Shown: positions 1-9,094, counted from the first letter of the stretch. The stretch is 18,369 nucleotides of DNA from Candidatus Hydrogenedens sp. (GCA_020216745.1 JAIWNQ010000207.1:1-18369); one strand, 5' to 3'. Notes: a model not told the origin generated them from the letters alone. Numbers and translations are program-made.

Positions 1-26
1 GACAGTATTACTTGTCCTAAATATAA

Positions 27-380
27 AATATCTCTGAAACAAAATTTGAAATAAATAAAGAAGAATTTAAAAAAGATTTCCAGATGGCAATTCAGCCTGA
101 TCTTTTCAGTCAAACAAGACCAGGAATAATTCTTTTCCCGACAAAAATTCATTGGAGAGGGAGTTCAAAAATAGAATGGATTGAAGATGGACTTATTTAT
201 CTTAAAGAGCATTATAAAGAGTGGGGGATAAACTCCGTTGCCATGCCTCAAATTGGTTGTGGACTTGGAGGATTACCCTGGGAGAAAGTTAAAAAGTGTA
301 TTGAAAAATACTTTTTAAATGACCCATTAATAATAGAATTATATATTAATAATCCTACTAATAAATATAAGGGAACATAG
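27..380 (+). pseudogene. C-terminal half of a macro-domain (ADP-ribose binding) protein, probable remnant
   Basis: The readable part from the ATG at 84 is 98 residues. It carries the second half of a macro domain of the phage-associated/DarG-like type: the strand ILFPTKIHWRG (residues 16-26), the helix beginning EWIEDGL, then MPQIGCGLGGLPW (54-66), which is the glycine-rich ADP-ribose phosphate loop. Macro domains are about 130-180 residues, and the N-terminal half with the first binding loop is missing. The frame is open back to 27, but TAA at 24-26 closes it. Neither of the other two forward frames upstream shows macro similarity. There is no clear ribosome-binding site before the ATG at 84. 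Family members reverse ADP-ribosylation or act as antitoxins, but without the first loop this copy is unlikely to bind ligand well. It could instead be a frameshifted gene whose start lies before the window. Its stop lies 2 nt from the convergent sulfatase stop. Confidence 0.6.
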
Positions 381-382
381 TT

Positions 383-1849
383 CTACTTTTCTTGCATTCT
401 TTTCTTTACTCGTCTTTCAAGTTTGTTTTGTTTTATTTTTTGTCTATTTTTTTGTTCTTTTTGCTTTTCTGTGGGAGGACCTTCGTGGTCTAATTTAGGA
501 GCGGGAAGTTTTTCTAAAAGTTGGTTGAAATATTCTTTGGCTTTGATAACCTCGGCATCATCGGAATTGGTTACTTCTTTATAGCCAGTCCCGTTACGAC
601 AATCTCCGCAGTCATATAGTCTCCCATAATGGAGAGGGGAATTGTCTTCTAATAGCCAGCGTTTTGTCCTCAGGATGCGTCGGTCAGCAATGAAACTGAA
701 TATCCATTCGCGGGTTGTTTCTCTTTTTCCGCTGAGAAACGGTACCAGGGATACACCATCAATTGGTCTATCATCGGGTAGAGTCACACCTGCCCAATCA
801 CATAGCGTCGGCAGAATATCCGACAGGTCTGTTAGTTCCATTACACTGCCTCGTTGTTTGACATAACCCGGTCCCCAAACTATCATCGGCACACGTGCTC
901 CTAATTCCGTAGGCTCCCCTTTACCTGATCCCCCCGTACCATTATCCCCTGCAAAAATAACGATGGTTTTTTCTTTCAGTCCCGCCTTCTCAATCTCTTC
1001 TATCAGTTTTCCCATGAGTTTATCCAGATATTCCACATTGGCTTTATAATTTTTTTTATCACTCTTTTTTAAATCATCACCTTCTTTTTTTGAATCCGGT
1101 GTCGGCACATAAGGAGCATGAGTGAGGCAGGTTGGATAATAAATCACAAATGGCTGGTCTTTGTGGCGGTTCATAAAATCAATAACAAACTGATTATGTA
1201 TATCGGGTCCATAGTCATCGGGTTTTGTTGGGACATACTCACCATTTCGAACAATAGACGGATGCCAATATCGGGCATATCTACCATCGCTTTCAAATCC
1301 ACTCGTATATTGAACATCTGGCGGGATATAATTTTTATATGCCCATGTGCAATATTCATCAAATCCACACTCAAAGATAAGTTTAGGTAGTTTACCGGAT
1401 AATTGCCATTTGCCAGACATGGCAGTAGTATAGCCTGCCTCTTTCAGCAGATTGATAAAGGTTCGATGACTTTTAGCAATATCTTCTATATCACTATCAG
1501 GCTCCGGTCCTCCTCGCATATTAGCAAAATTATATATACCGTTATGACAACCGTATTGTCCTGTTAACAGCATAACACGGGTAGGGTGACAAATAGGTGT
1601 AGCATAGCAGGTCTCAAACTTTACTCCTTCTTGTGCCATGCGGTCTAAGTTGGGTGTGCAAATTTCTTTATTCCCATAGCAGGACAACTCTTTTGCACCG
1701 ATATCATCTGCCAGTACAACAATAAAATTAGGACGGTCTTGTTTCTTTTCCGTTTTATTCTCCGAATAAGCCATTTGAGAAAGCATAAATGAGCCCATAC
1801 TGAGGACTGAAATTTTTTGCACAAATTCTCGACGCGACATGTCTTTCAT
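383..1849 (-). CDS. Tat-exported sulfatase (arylsulfatase A family, formylglycine type)
   Basis: A 488-residue sulfatase predicted to hydrolyse sulfate esters, probably on sulfated polysaccharides, outside the cytoplasmic membrane. The N-terminus has a twin-arginine signal, SRREFVQK at 5-12, followed by a hydrophobic stretch to about residue 29. Visible family motifs are the metal-binding ADD at 47-49, the maturation motif CHPTR at 87-91 (CxPxR, Cys87 to be converted to formylglycine), GKWQL at 146-150, THAP at 243-246 and GDNG at 301-304. The usual GKWHLG reads GKWQLSG here; I recall this Gln form from some sulfatases of PVC-type bacteria, so I do not take it as inactivation. The last 35 residues are lysine-rich and lie outside the fold. 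The ATG at 1849 is preceded by a GGAAGGAAAG ribosome-binding site. It lies 77 nt downstream of the prepilin gene on the same strand, so co-transcription is plausible. Activity needs a formylglycine-generating enzyme, not seen here. Substrate unknown. Confidence 0.93.
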   Translation of the reverse strand: MKDMSRREFVQKISVLSMGSFMLSQMAYSENKTEKKQDRPNFIVVLADDIGAKELSCYGNKEICTPNLDRMAQEGVKFETCYATPICHPTRVMLLTGQYGCHNGIYNFANMRGGPEPDSDIEDIAKSHRTFINLLKEAGYTTAMSGKWQLSGKLPKLIFECGFDEYCTWAYKNYIPPDVQYTSGFESDGRYARYWHPSIVRNGEYVPTKPDDYGPDIHNQFVIDFMNRHKDQPFVIYYPTCLTHAPYVPTPDSKKEGDDLKKSDKKNYKANVEYLDKLMGKLIEEIEKAGLKEKTIVIFAGDNGTGGSGKGEPTELGARVPMIVWGPGYVKQRGSVMELTDLSDILPTLCDWAGVTLPDDRPIDGVSLVPFLSGKRETTREWIFSFIADRRILRTKRWLLEDNSPLHYGRLYDCGDCRNGTGYKEVTNSDDAEVIKAKEYFNQLLEKLPAPKLDHEGPPTEKQKEQKNRQKIKQNKLERRVKKRMQEK

Positions 1850-1926
1850 ATTTTCTTTCCTTCCAACAATTTTTTTGTTGTATTACAATCTGATAATAAT
1901 AAACACTCTTAGCAGTTTTTAGTTCC

Positions 1927-2850
1927 CTAATGAAAGCCATTCATTTGATTACACACTGTTAGCCACACGCGGGTATAAGGGAATTGGGTTGGATAACGGA
2001 TAAATTCAACATGTCCATCAAGATATAAGACATTCCCTCCACCGGGTTGATGATTAAGCATGGGAGTATTATATCCCTCGCCTTCCCCTTTTTTGAACAA
2101 ATTATCCCACATTATTGGAATTTCTGATGTAGAAGAGATAAAGTTCAGAAACCTCTCAACACCGTCTCTAAGACGATATACCACTCGTTTTTGAGTATCG
2201 CCAGGATAAAATGGATAAAACGACAAATCGCGGTCGTATATCCTTGCAACAGAATTGAGGGGTGCATTCAAAGCCTCATCCAGCATCTCACGGAACACAG
2301 TAACAAAAGCCCCTTCAATCTCTGTGCGTGGGTCGGGTGCCTGTTCATTTCCGTTGGGAACTAAATAGAGCGATGGGACAACTACCCACCCTAAATAACT
2401 GTATGAAATATCATTAATTTTGCATAAATCGGGTTCCTGGGTCTCTTGATTGAGCCAGCCTCCGGGTCCCAATGCAACAGTTCGGTCAATATCCGAAGGG
2501 CAAATCAATGCCTTCAAATCGGATAGATATTCGGGATACATCCACTTCGGTTCAAAAAACGATTCTTCTGTATTTACCACACTACAAGGGGTTGCATTCT
2601 CTGTCCAAGGGGTTTTTATCGCTTTGATAGGGGGATAGAAATTGCCCTTACTTTCATTAGCATACATAATTAGAGATAAGCCAATTTGTTTTAGATTATT
2701 AGCACACGAAGAACGGCGTGCCGATTCACGAGCACGAGATAAAGCGGGCAAAAGAATACCCGCCAGAATTGCGATTATGGCAATAACAACCAGCAACTCA
2801 ATAAGGGTGAAACCTCTATATCTATTGCGAAATACCTGATAGTAAGTCAT
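1927..2850 (-). CDS. Type IV pilin-like / type II secretion pseudopilin with H-X9-DG C-terminus
   Basis: A 307-residue prepilin. Residues 1-13 form a short basic leader ending in RG, cut by prepilin peptidase before F14. [18 protein letters not shown] follows, with the conserved Glu at +5 and the hydrophobic assembly helix. [14 protein letters not shown] near residues 44-58 is typical of the DUF1559-type/H-X9-DG group common in Planctomycetota, Lentisphaerota and Hydrogenedentota. The C-terminus carries the signature as [17 protein letters not shown]. The globular middle has several cysteines and no enzyme motif. The role of such proteins is unclear; they are often encoded beside sulfatases and other exported hydrolases, as here. 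The ATG has no convincing Shine-Dalgarno sequence, but TATAAT sits 8 nt before it on this strand, so a leaderless transcript is conceivable. Confident about family, not about function. Confidence 0.92.
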   Translation of the reverse strand: MTYYQVFRNRYRGFTLIELLVVIAIIAILAGILLPALSRARESARRSSCANNLKQIGLSLIMYANESKGNFYPPIKAIKTPWTENATPCSVVNTEESFFEPKWMYPEYLSDLKALICPSDIDRTVALGPGGWLNQETQEPDLCKINDISYSYLGWVVVPSLYLVPNGNEQAPDPRTEIEGAFVTVFREMLDEALNAPLNSVARIYDRDLSFYPFYPGDTQKRVVYRLRDGVERFLNFISSTSEIPIMWDNLFKKGEGEGYNTPMLNHQPGGGNVLYLDGHVEFIRYPTQFPYTRVWLTVCNQMNGFH

Positions 2851-2897
2851 AAGTTACATTATATAATATTAAACATCATAAAACAGAGTTCTATTGC

Positions 2898-2920
2898 TGA
2901 ATTATACTTCGTATAATTCA
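2898..2920. promoter_or_regulatory. Perfect 10-bp inverted repeat between divergent prepilin and rmuC genes
   Basis: The arms TGAATTATAC (2898-2907) and GTATAATTCA (2911-2920) are exact reverse complements around TTC. The repeat lies roughly mid-way in the 136-nt divergent intergenic region (2851-2986). Each arm contains TATAAT or its complement, so it could hold back-to-back -10 elements or be an operator that controls both genes. A convincing -35 box was not found for either direction. No T-run follows, so it is not a terminator. Perfect symmetry over 20 bases in AT-rich DNA is notable but could be chance. Confidence 0.4.
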
Positions 2921-2986
2921 ACATCTCGTATTTTTTTGATATAGTATTATTAGCTACAAAATCAAAAGAAAAAGGAGTAAATATTT

Positions 2987-4285
2987 ATGTCTATAACTAC
3001 GGTTTACCTTATATCCACTATTTTTCTACCCGTTATTTTTTTATTTCTCCTTTACGAGTGTTTCATGCTTTTAAAACTTTCTAATTTTTCCCAAAAATCC
3101 ATAAACGATATCATAAACCAAATACAAAAAGTGACAGAACACCAGTCTACTCTTAACAAAACGTTCTTTGATGAGATGAGCCGAACTCGAACTGAGTTGT
3201 TGACAACCATAAATACCACCTTAAAATCTCTATCTCAAGCTCAATTAGAACAATTAAAAATCTTCTCGGAGAACTTGAACCAACTAACACAACTTAATTC
3301 TAAAAACCTTACAGATATTAATGAGACATTGAAGAAAGAAATCCGCCATTTGCAAGAGAAAAATGAAGCAAAATTAGAAGAGATGCGTAAAACGGTAGAT
3401 GAAAAGCTTCAAACAACTCTTGAAAACCGTTTGTCTCAATCGTTCAAAACGGTTAGTGAACAACTTGAAAGCGTCTATAAAGGATTGGGTGAGATGAAAA
3501 CACTCGCATCAGATGTAGGCGACTTAAAACGGGTATTAACGAATGTTAAACAGCGGGGCATTTTTGGCGAGTTACAGTTGGAAAGCATACTTGAAGACAT
3601 TCTAACTCCAAATCAATATGAAAAGAATGCAAAAATTAAGAGAGAGACCGCAGTAGAGTTTGCAATAAAAATTCCTGCAAAAGATGAAGATGGAAAATAT
3701 GTATTACTACCTATTGATTCAAAATTTCCAAGAGAAGATTATGAGAAAATTTTAAATGCACAACAGATTGCGGATACTAATGCGATGAGTGATGCCATTA
3801 AATCATTAACCACCCGTATTACGAGTGAAGCAAAAGATATTAGTGAAAAATATATTGACCCACCACACACAACTGACTTTGCCATAATGTTTCTTCCAGT
3901 AGAAGGATTATTTGCTGAAGTTCTTCGAGTTCCTGGTTTATTTGAAAAGATTCGAAAAGAGCTGAACGTGATAATCACAGGTCCAACAACAATCACTGCT
4001 ATCCTGAACAGTCTTCAAATGGGATTTCGAACCCTTGCCATTGAAAAAAAATCACAGGAAGTCTGGAAAGTGTTAGGAGCAGTGAAAACTGAGTTCAAGA
4101 AATTTAATGATTTATTAACCAAAACAAAAATAAAATTAGAATCTGCTGCTAATGAAATAGAACAAGCTCAAAAACGAACCTTAATAATCGACCGCAAACT
4201 TAAGAATGTTGAACAATTAGACACTGACGAATCTAAAAAGATACTTGAACTGGAAGAGCCCCCACTAACAGAATTAGATAAATAG
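2987..4285 (+). CDS. rmuC: RmuC-family DNA recombination protein
   Basis: A 432-residue RmuC homologue. It has an N-terminal membrane anchor (about residues 6-30), a long coiled coil rich in Gln, Glu and Lys (about 35-185), and the RmuC core with a PD-(D/E)XK-like nuclease fold. Within the core are GIFGELQLE (191-199), ending in possible catalytic Glu residues, and LPIDSKFP (241-248), whose Asp244 and Lys246 fit the D...(E/Q)xK pattern. In Escherichia coli RmuC affects inversion at short inverted repeats; the biochemical activity is predicted rather than well proven. The length matches the family. AAAGGAG lies about 10 nt before the ATG at 2987. Transcription appears to be as a single gene: a hairpin covers the stop codon and 151 nt separate it from the next gene. 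The opposite-strand frame at 3739-3996 is a shadow. Confidence 0.93.
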   Translation: MSITTVYLISTIFLPVIFLFLLYECFMLLKLSNFSQKSINDIINQIQKVTEHQSTLNKTFFDEMSRTRTELLTTINTTLKSLSQAQLEQLKIFSENLNQLTQLNSKNLTDINETLKKEIRHLQEKNEAKLEEMRKTVDEKLQTTLENRLSQSFKTVSEQLESVYKGLGEMKTLASDVGDLKRVLTNVKQRGIFGELQLESILEDILTPNQYEKNAKIKRETAVEFAIKIPAKDEDGKYVLLPIDSKFPREDYEKILNAQQIADTNAMSDAIKSLTTRITSEAKDISEKYIDPPHTTDFAIMFLPVEGLFAEVLRVPGLFEKIRKELNVIITGPTTITAILNSLQMGFRTLAIEKKSQEVWKVLGAVKTEFKKFNDLLTKTKIKLESAANEIEQAQKRTLIIDRKLKNVEQLDTDESKKILELEEPPLTELDK

Positions 4286-4296
4286 AGGGGGCTCTT
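4254..4296 (+). terminator. Hairpin spanning the rmuC stop codon, possible weak terminator
   Basis: AAGAGCCCCC (4254-4263) and GGGGGCTCTT (4287-4296) form a perfect 10-bp, GC-rich stem with a 23-nt loop that includes the last codons and stop of rmuC. Only AATAATAAT follows instead of a T-run, so intrinsic termination would be weak. It may instead protect the 3' end. The rest of 4297-4436 shows an isolated TATAAT (4366-4371) without a matching -35 box. Confidence 0.4.
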
Positions 4297-4436
4297 AATA
4301 ATAATTATGATAGGAAACACAGCTCATCCTTTTCTTTAGAAGGGTTTTTGTGGTTCAAAATTAAGTATAATTTATTGAAGTTAGAGCAACAAGTTTTAAA
4401 AATTACTTATTCATAGGTCGTCATAAATTTATTCTT

Positions 4437-7400
4437 ATGTCTTTTTCTTCAAAACAAGTTTTATATTTTTCAATTATATTCGAAATTGTTTTGATAGTAT
4501 TTCTTATTGGTTTTTCTATAATTCTATCAGAAAAGTCTTTACGGGATTGGCATGGTCCAGGTGGAAGTATTTCGACTGATTTATACATTCCTTCTATTCT
4601 TTTTGCATGTGGAAAAGGATTTGTGAATACTGACCCATCTGGTATCCCCCATCTTCGCTCATTTCTGGATTTTAATGAACAAATATTTTTGCCAGAATAT
4701 ATCCCCGCTCAATTTCAAGCACAGGATTTAGATATTTATCAACAATATCACCGATATTTAATATATACAGTAGGTCTGGTCTGGCGAATTTTTGGTGTTT
4801 CATGGGAAGTTTTGCGCTGGTTTCTTGTATTTTTATATGTTTTGACCGTGCTAATTGTTTATGCCATAGCAAGGACATTTCTTCCTCCTTATTTTTCTAT
4901 TTTTATTGGTTTTTATTTTGTTATATCAGGAATAGCTTTAATTATTCTCCCTATCCTTCGTGACTTTGTGCGGGCTCCATTCATACTAACTGTTATTCTC
5001 ATTCTTTTCTATTTAATTCAGGGGAAAAGGTCTAACAAGCGGTTCCTTGTATCCTGTTTACTATTAGGGCTAATCTGTGGGATAGGGATAGGTTTTCGTC
5101 GTGATTTACTCATGTTCTTTATTTTATCGTTATTCATCTTAATAATAGTCCCTAAGGAAAACCATATTCCCAAAATCCCTATCCGAATAGTAGGTGTTAT
5201 CATCACGATACTTGTATTCTTGTTTTCATCTTATCCCATTTTGCAGTCATTTCATAAATTTGGCACATTAGGCTGGCATGATATCTTGATGGGTTTTGGA
5301 ACCGAACATGATGACCTCGCTGGTCTTCAACGCACAAACTACGAACGCATGCCTAAATATAATGACTTGCTCGTTTCCGTAACTGCTGATAATCATAGTT
5401 ACTATAATGAATCTTTAAACGATTACGAATTGTTTGTTAAAAAAAATTCAGAACTGGAAAAGCGAAATTTATTTTTTACCTATCTTTATTGGTTTCCTGC
5501 GGATATAGTAATACGTATTTATTCTTCAATAGCACGATTGTCAGACCGCATATTGACCAGTACCTTACCCATCAATCCCTATCGAACATTACTCTCACTT
5601 GTTGTTCTCATTATCTTCATGGCGATAGACTTACATAAAGGAATTTGTTTCTCAGTAATTTTACTTTTCGCTATGAGTATTCAGACACTTCAATTCAATT
5701 TTCGCCATAATTTTTATCTGGCATTTGTTCCATATCTGCTATATTTTTTAGCCTTGAATGTTTCTTTACATGGATTATGTCAGCTATGGAAAGGTGGCAA
5801 AGAGAAATTAGATGAAAATATACATGAGTTAAAGAGAATCTTCAAAAGGTTTTGCATTATTGGTTTTACTATCACTTTTTTTGCTTTCGGTATTTTAGTT
5901 GTTGCCCGACAAACTCAAAGTCATCAACTTACTCAATTATTTCGTTTGTACGAAACAGCGGAACGAGTACCAGTATCTTACAAAAGTTATACAACCCAAG
6001 CAGGAACCGTTTATTCTCTTGAAAAGCCCTTATCTCTCCGTTTTGATGACCATTTTATGGCAGTTCCTTTTTTTGAAGTGAGCATAGTCGTTGTAGATTT
6101 TTTAGTTAACAAATTTCCTGCATGTTTCGAAGTCCTATACGACGGATTAGATGATTTTTCTTGCAATTTAACAATAACTCGCTACACACCATCCGATACT
6201 CAATCTGTGTATGTTCGATACTTTATCCCCGTTTACGAACACCTACAAGATTTGAACTCTGAATGGAACCGTTTTATAGGAATACGAATTGAAGATACGA
6301 ATAATCTACAAGTTCAAAATATATATAAAATATGCAATCCCGAACATATTCCTTTATTCATAAATTATTACTTCGTGCAGGATGAATTACCCAATTTATA
6401 TCAGAAAATAGCCCCTTATTCAAAAGAAATGATTAATCCCTGCTGGAAACCGTATGGAATATCTACAAAACGGATGGGCATCAATAATGCTAATAATGCT
6501 TTCTATAATGGGGACTTGACAAAAGCGTATGAGATTCTACAAAAATTTATGGAGGAAGAACCCTATTCTATTGAATATGGTCTTACATTGGCAAGTATTT
6601 ATGAAAAAACAGGACAAGTTGAACAAGCAAAGGAAATATATTTACAACTGATGTCCAACAAACCACATGAACCGATTTTGGGTATTAAATTGAATAACTT
6701 ATTGTTACAAAGCAATCTTTCAGAAGAAGATAAGCAACGTTTTTGGAAAGATGTTATATCAAAACTTCAGGATTCCTCTGTGGCATGGTTTTATTATTCA
6801 AAGAGTTTAACTGATGTAAATACTGCAAAAGAAGCTCTCTCTAAATCTATCTCTCTAAATAGAGACATTTTACTTTCAACCCCTTACACAAGCATGTACT
6901 ATGATTTGAAAGAACTATTTTCACTGGCTATGAAAAACGAACAGGATTTAGATAATACATTGTGTTCTACTCTTCCTTTACATAGACAAATAGCATATAT
7001 GCTTACCGCAGGGACTTATATGGCGGATAATCAAGATTACCAGAAGTCTTTAGATATACTCAAGTTCCTGTTGAAAATTACTCCTGATTTACATCTTGTT
7101 TATCCCCCATTTATAAACTCGTTTCTCAAATCACACAGCACGGACATCGAAAGTGTGTTTTATTATTCTACGAGTTTAATTTCATTAATCCCCTATAAAG
7201 TTGAGCCAATAATCCAAATAGAGGATATACACGACAATATCCATTATTTTTCCGAAAAAGAATGGTTAGAATTATGGTCTGACTTAAGAAACAAAACACC
7301 AGACTCTCCTTGTATTCTTTGTGGATTGGGTCGTGCTTATGAATTATCACGACAAACAAACGAAGCAAAAAAAATATATAAAAAGGCTATCGGGTATTCC

Positions 7401-7559
7401 CACAAATCAGAAGCATGTGCACAGTTAGCATATTATCGATTAGCAAAATTAGAATACTCATTAGGTAATAGAAAGGAGGCTATTTCCTTGCTCGAGAAAG
7501 CAATTCGATTGTATCCAGATAATGTTTTATTAAAGCAGTTATTAGAAGAATATAAATGA
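4437..7559 (+). CDS. Large polytopic membrane protein, GT-C glycosyltransferase-like, with C-terminal TPRs
   Basis: A 1040-residue protein. The first half is strongly hydrophobic: a TM at about 8-31, a roughly 95-residue extracytoplasmic loop, then TMs at about 127-147, 152-174, 180-196, 203-220, 222-240, 249-268, 385-398, 402-420, 425-445 and 470-490. One N-terminal TM, a large first loop with acidic residues (DLDIY around 97-101) and many following TMs is the plan of GT-C enzymes, which move sugars from lipid carriers. I see no decisive family motif, so this is inference. Residues 495-675 are a soluble, probably extracytoplasmic domain I do not recognise. TPR-like repeats follow (about 685-755 and 955-1038, e.g. 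EAISLLEKAIRLYPDN). The TGA overlaps the next gene's ATG (ATGA), so the two are translationally coupled. No clear ribosome-binding site precedes the ATG. A role in building or modifying a surface glycan or glycoprotein is likely but unproven. Confidence 0.8.
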   Translation: MSFSSKQVLYFSIIFEIVLIVFLIGFSIILSEKSLRDWHGPGGSISTDLYIPSILFACGKGFVNTDPSGIPHLRSFLDFNEQIFLPEYIPAQFQAQDLDIYQQYHRYLIYTVGLVWRIFGVSWEVLRWFLVFLYVLTVLIVYAIARTFLPPYFSIFIGFYFVISGIALIILPILRDFVRAPFILTVILILFYLIQGKRSNKRFLVSCLLLGLICGIGIGFRRDLLMFFILSLFILIIVPKENHIPKIPIRIVGVIITILVFLFSSYPILQSFHKFGTLGWHDILMGFGTEHDDLAGLQRTNYERMPKYNDLLVSVTADNHSYYNESLNDYELFVKKNSELEKRNLFFTYLYWFPADIVIRIYSSIARLSDRILTSTLPINPYRTLLSLVVLIIFMAIDLHKGICFSVILLFAMSIQTLQFNFRHNFYLAFVPYLLYFLALNVSLHGLCQLWKGGKEKLDENIHELKRIFKRFCIIGFTITFFAFGILVVARQTQSHQLTQLFRLYETAERVPVSYKSYTTQAGTVYSLEKPLSLRFDDHFMAVPFFEVSIVVVDFLVNKFPACFEVLYDGLDDFSCNLTITRYTPSDTQSVYVRYFIPVYEHLQDLNSEWNRFIGIRIEDTNNLQVQNIYKICNPEHIPLFINYYFVQDELPNLYQKIAPYSKEMINPCWKPYGISTKRMGINNANNAFYNGDLTKAYEILQKFMEEEPYSIEYGLTLASIYEKTGQVEQAKEIYLQLMSNKPHEPILGIKLNNLLLQSNLSEEDKQRFWKDVISKLQDSSVAWFYYSKSLTDVNTAKEALSKSISLNRDILLSTPYTSMYYDLKELFSLAMKNEQDLDNTLCSTLPLHRQIAYMLTAGTYMADNQDYQKSLDILKFLLKITPDLHLVYPPFINSFLKSHSTDIESVFYYSTSLISLIPYKVEPIIQIEDIHDNIHYFSEKEWLELWSDLRNKTPDSPCILCGLGRAYELSRQTNEAKKIYKKAIGYSHKSEACAQLAYYRLAKLEYSLGNRKEAISLLEKAIRLYPDNVLLKQLLEEYK

Positions 7560-9094
7560 TAAATATGTCGTCTATAAAATCACTTTTCAAGGTTTTTTAT
7601 ATACTCTTCCTACTATTAATGTGGACGGTAATTCTATGCTTATCCATAGAATTAGGGACACGAGTTATACTAAGAACAGCCAATTACCTATATCAGCCTC
7701 TATTTGAAAAACAAACCGGCAAAGTATATAGAATGGTGAATTTATCAGATGATCTAAAACCTGACATCTTGAAAGAATTATCAATAGATGAAAAATCTTT
7801 TACCAATACTTATAAACAAAATGGCTATCAAACAACCATTTCTAATAATTACACTTGCAACAAAGACTACGAACTTACTTTGCAGGGTATAGCAGAAATG
7901 AAATTTGATAAAAAGGGGAACATTATAGAATCACATGGCGACCCTGTTATAGAGAGGTATATATATAATCTTGTTCAAGGCATCCCATCAGGCTATTATG
8001 ACCCTTCATGGAATTCTGTTCTGGAAACAATAAAGAATCCATTCCATTTGCCTTTTTCCACGCAGTTAAAATATGAGAATTTTTATATCTATCATTATCA
8101 AGTAGAAATTTCAGCACAATCTGAAGGAATTGTTCTATTAGCAAAAGAAATTAGGGACAACTACCCATTCTCATTGAAATCTCCAAACACACCTATTACT
8201 AATGATAGTCCCTGGCTTGTCACTTTCTTTTCCTATAAACCTAACTGGAGAAAAACCGACGATATTGCCCAGTATAATAATTTTGGTTTTCGTGATGACG
8301 ACATTATTATGCCTAAACCCGATGGAGTGTTCCGTATTGTTTGTATCGGAGGCTCAACTACAGAAGAAGGGAACTCCAATGATATGACTTACCCTAATAT
8401 TATGGAAAGAAAGTTAAATAAATATTTTCATTCCAATAAGATTGATGTTATCAATGCAGGGATATGTGGTTTTCGTTCTTTTGGCGAAGTTCGCAGGGTT
8501 AATGAGTTCCTTCGACTTCAACCTAATTTATTGGTCTATTATAATGCTATTAATGACATCTGTTACCATGACATCCCATATTGGCTAAAATTACCGAATT
8601 CATGTAAGATAATACTGACACACTCCACCTTCTTAAACCGCATATTTAATCGGAAACTACTACCCTCCGATGAATACATTGCGGATTACCTGCAAAAAAC
8701 AATCTTTAGAAATTTAGGAGCAATGAACTGTGCCTGTAAAAATCAGGGAGTTCAAATGGCTATCTGTAGTTTTGCCTATCCTAAAATCAAATGGTATGAA
8801 ATAATTGCAAAACTATATTATGACTTTAATCTTCGCAATGTATGGGTATCTTTGGACGATGCGATAATAACCTTTGATACTTACCTAAAAATCATTAATA
8901 TATATAATAAAGAATTAAAAAATTTTTGTGAACAGGAAAGAATCTTATACATCCCTGTGGCGGAAGAGTTTAATGCTGGAACAGACCATTTCTTCGATGT
9001 TTGCCACATGACACCCCTCGGATTGGATGTTAAAACTGACATCATCGGTTCATACATCGCACAATGGATTGAGAAAAATGGGTATATACAATGA
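7556..9094 (+). CDS. Membrane-anchored SGNH/GDSL hydrolase-family protein
   Basis: A 512-residue protein with one N-terminal TM (about 12-33) and a C-terminal SGNH domain placed outside the membrane. SGNH blocks: IGGSTTEEG at 264-272 with nucleophile Ser267; NAGICGF at 300-306 supplying the oxyanion Gly; YYNAINDI at 328-335 with Asn333; and DVCHMTPLG at 481-489 with Asp481 and His484 of the triad. GFRDDD (244-249) just before the domain is also common in this group. The roughly 200 residues between anchor and catalytic domain are unfamiliar. Relatives add or remove acyl groups on sugars (for example AlgJ/AlgX- and PatB-like proteins). The 4-nt overlap with the GT-C-like gene suggests both act on the same surface polymer. 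An ATG at 7565 is an alternative start; the overlapping ATG at 7556 is preceded by GAAGAA within the upstream gene. Confidence 0.86.
   Translation: MINMSSIKSLFKVFYILFLLLMWTVILCLSIELGTRVILRTANYLYQPLFEKQTGKVYRMVNLSDDLKPDILKELSIDEKSFTNTYKQNGYQTTISNNYTCNKDYELTLQGIAEMKFDKKGNIIESHGDPVIERYIYNLVQGIPSGYYDPSWNSVLETIKNPFHLPFSTQLKYENFYIYHYQVEISAQSEGIVLLAKEIRDNYPFSLKSPNTPITNDSPWLVTFFSYKPNWRKTDDIAQYNNFGFRDDDIIMPKPDGVFRIVCIGGSTTEEGNSNDMTYPNIMERKLNKYFHSNKIDVINAGICGFRSFGEVRRVNEFLRLQPNLLVYYNAINDICYHDIPYWLKLPNSCKIILTHSTFLNRIFNRKLLPSDEYIADYLQKTIFRNLGAMNCACKNQGVQMAICSFAYPKIKWYEIIAKLYYDFNLRNVWVSLDDAIITFDTYLKIINIYNKELKNFCEQERILYIPVAEEFNAGTDHFFDVCHMTPLGLDVKTDIIGSYIAQWIEKNGYIQ

Noticed and set aside
146..165. GKWQLSG in the sulfatase (protein residues 146-152 of the gene at 383-1849) as an inactivating change
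   Set aside because: The Gln form appears to be natural in one sulfatase subgroup and all other metal and formylglycine motifs are intact. The coordinates given here are residue numbers, not bases.
642..1390. Plus-strand frames of 74 and 90 residues inside the sulfatase gene
   Set aside because: They are antisense to well-conserved sulfatase codons and show no family motif or ribosome-binding site.
1864..1880. CAACAA/TTGTTG inverted repeat between prepilin and sulfatase as a terminator
   Set aside because: Six AT-rich pairs with a T-run only in the loop; it directly precedes the sulfatase ribosome-binding site and would not terminate well.
2898..2920. Similarity of the palindrome to a loxP arm (shared ACTTCGTATA)
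   Set aside because: Only about one arm matches, there is no second arm with an 8-bp spacer and no recombinase in the window; chance similarity of an AT-rich palindrome.
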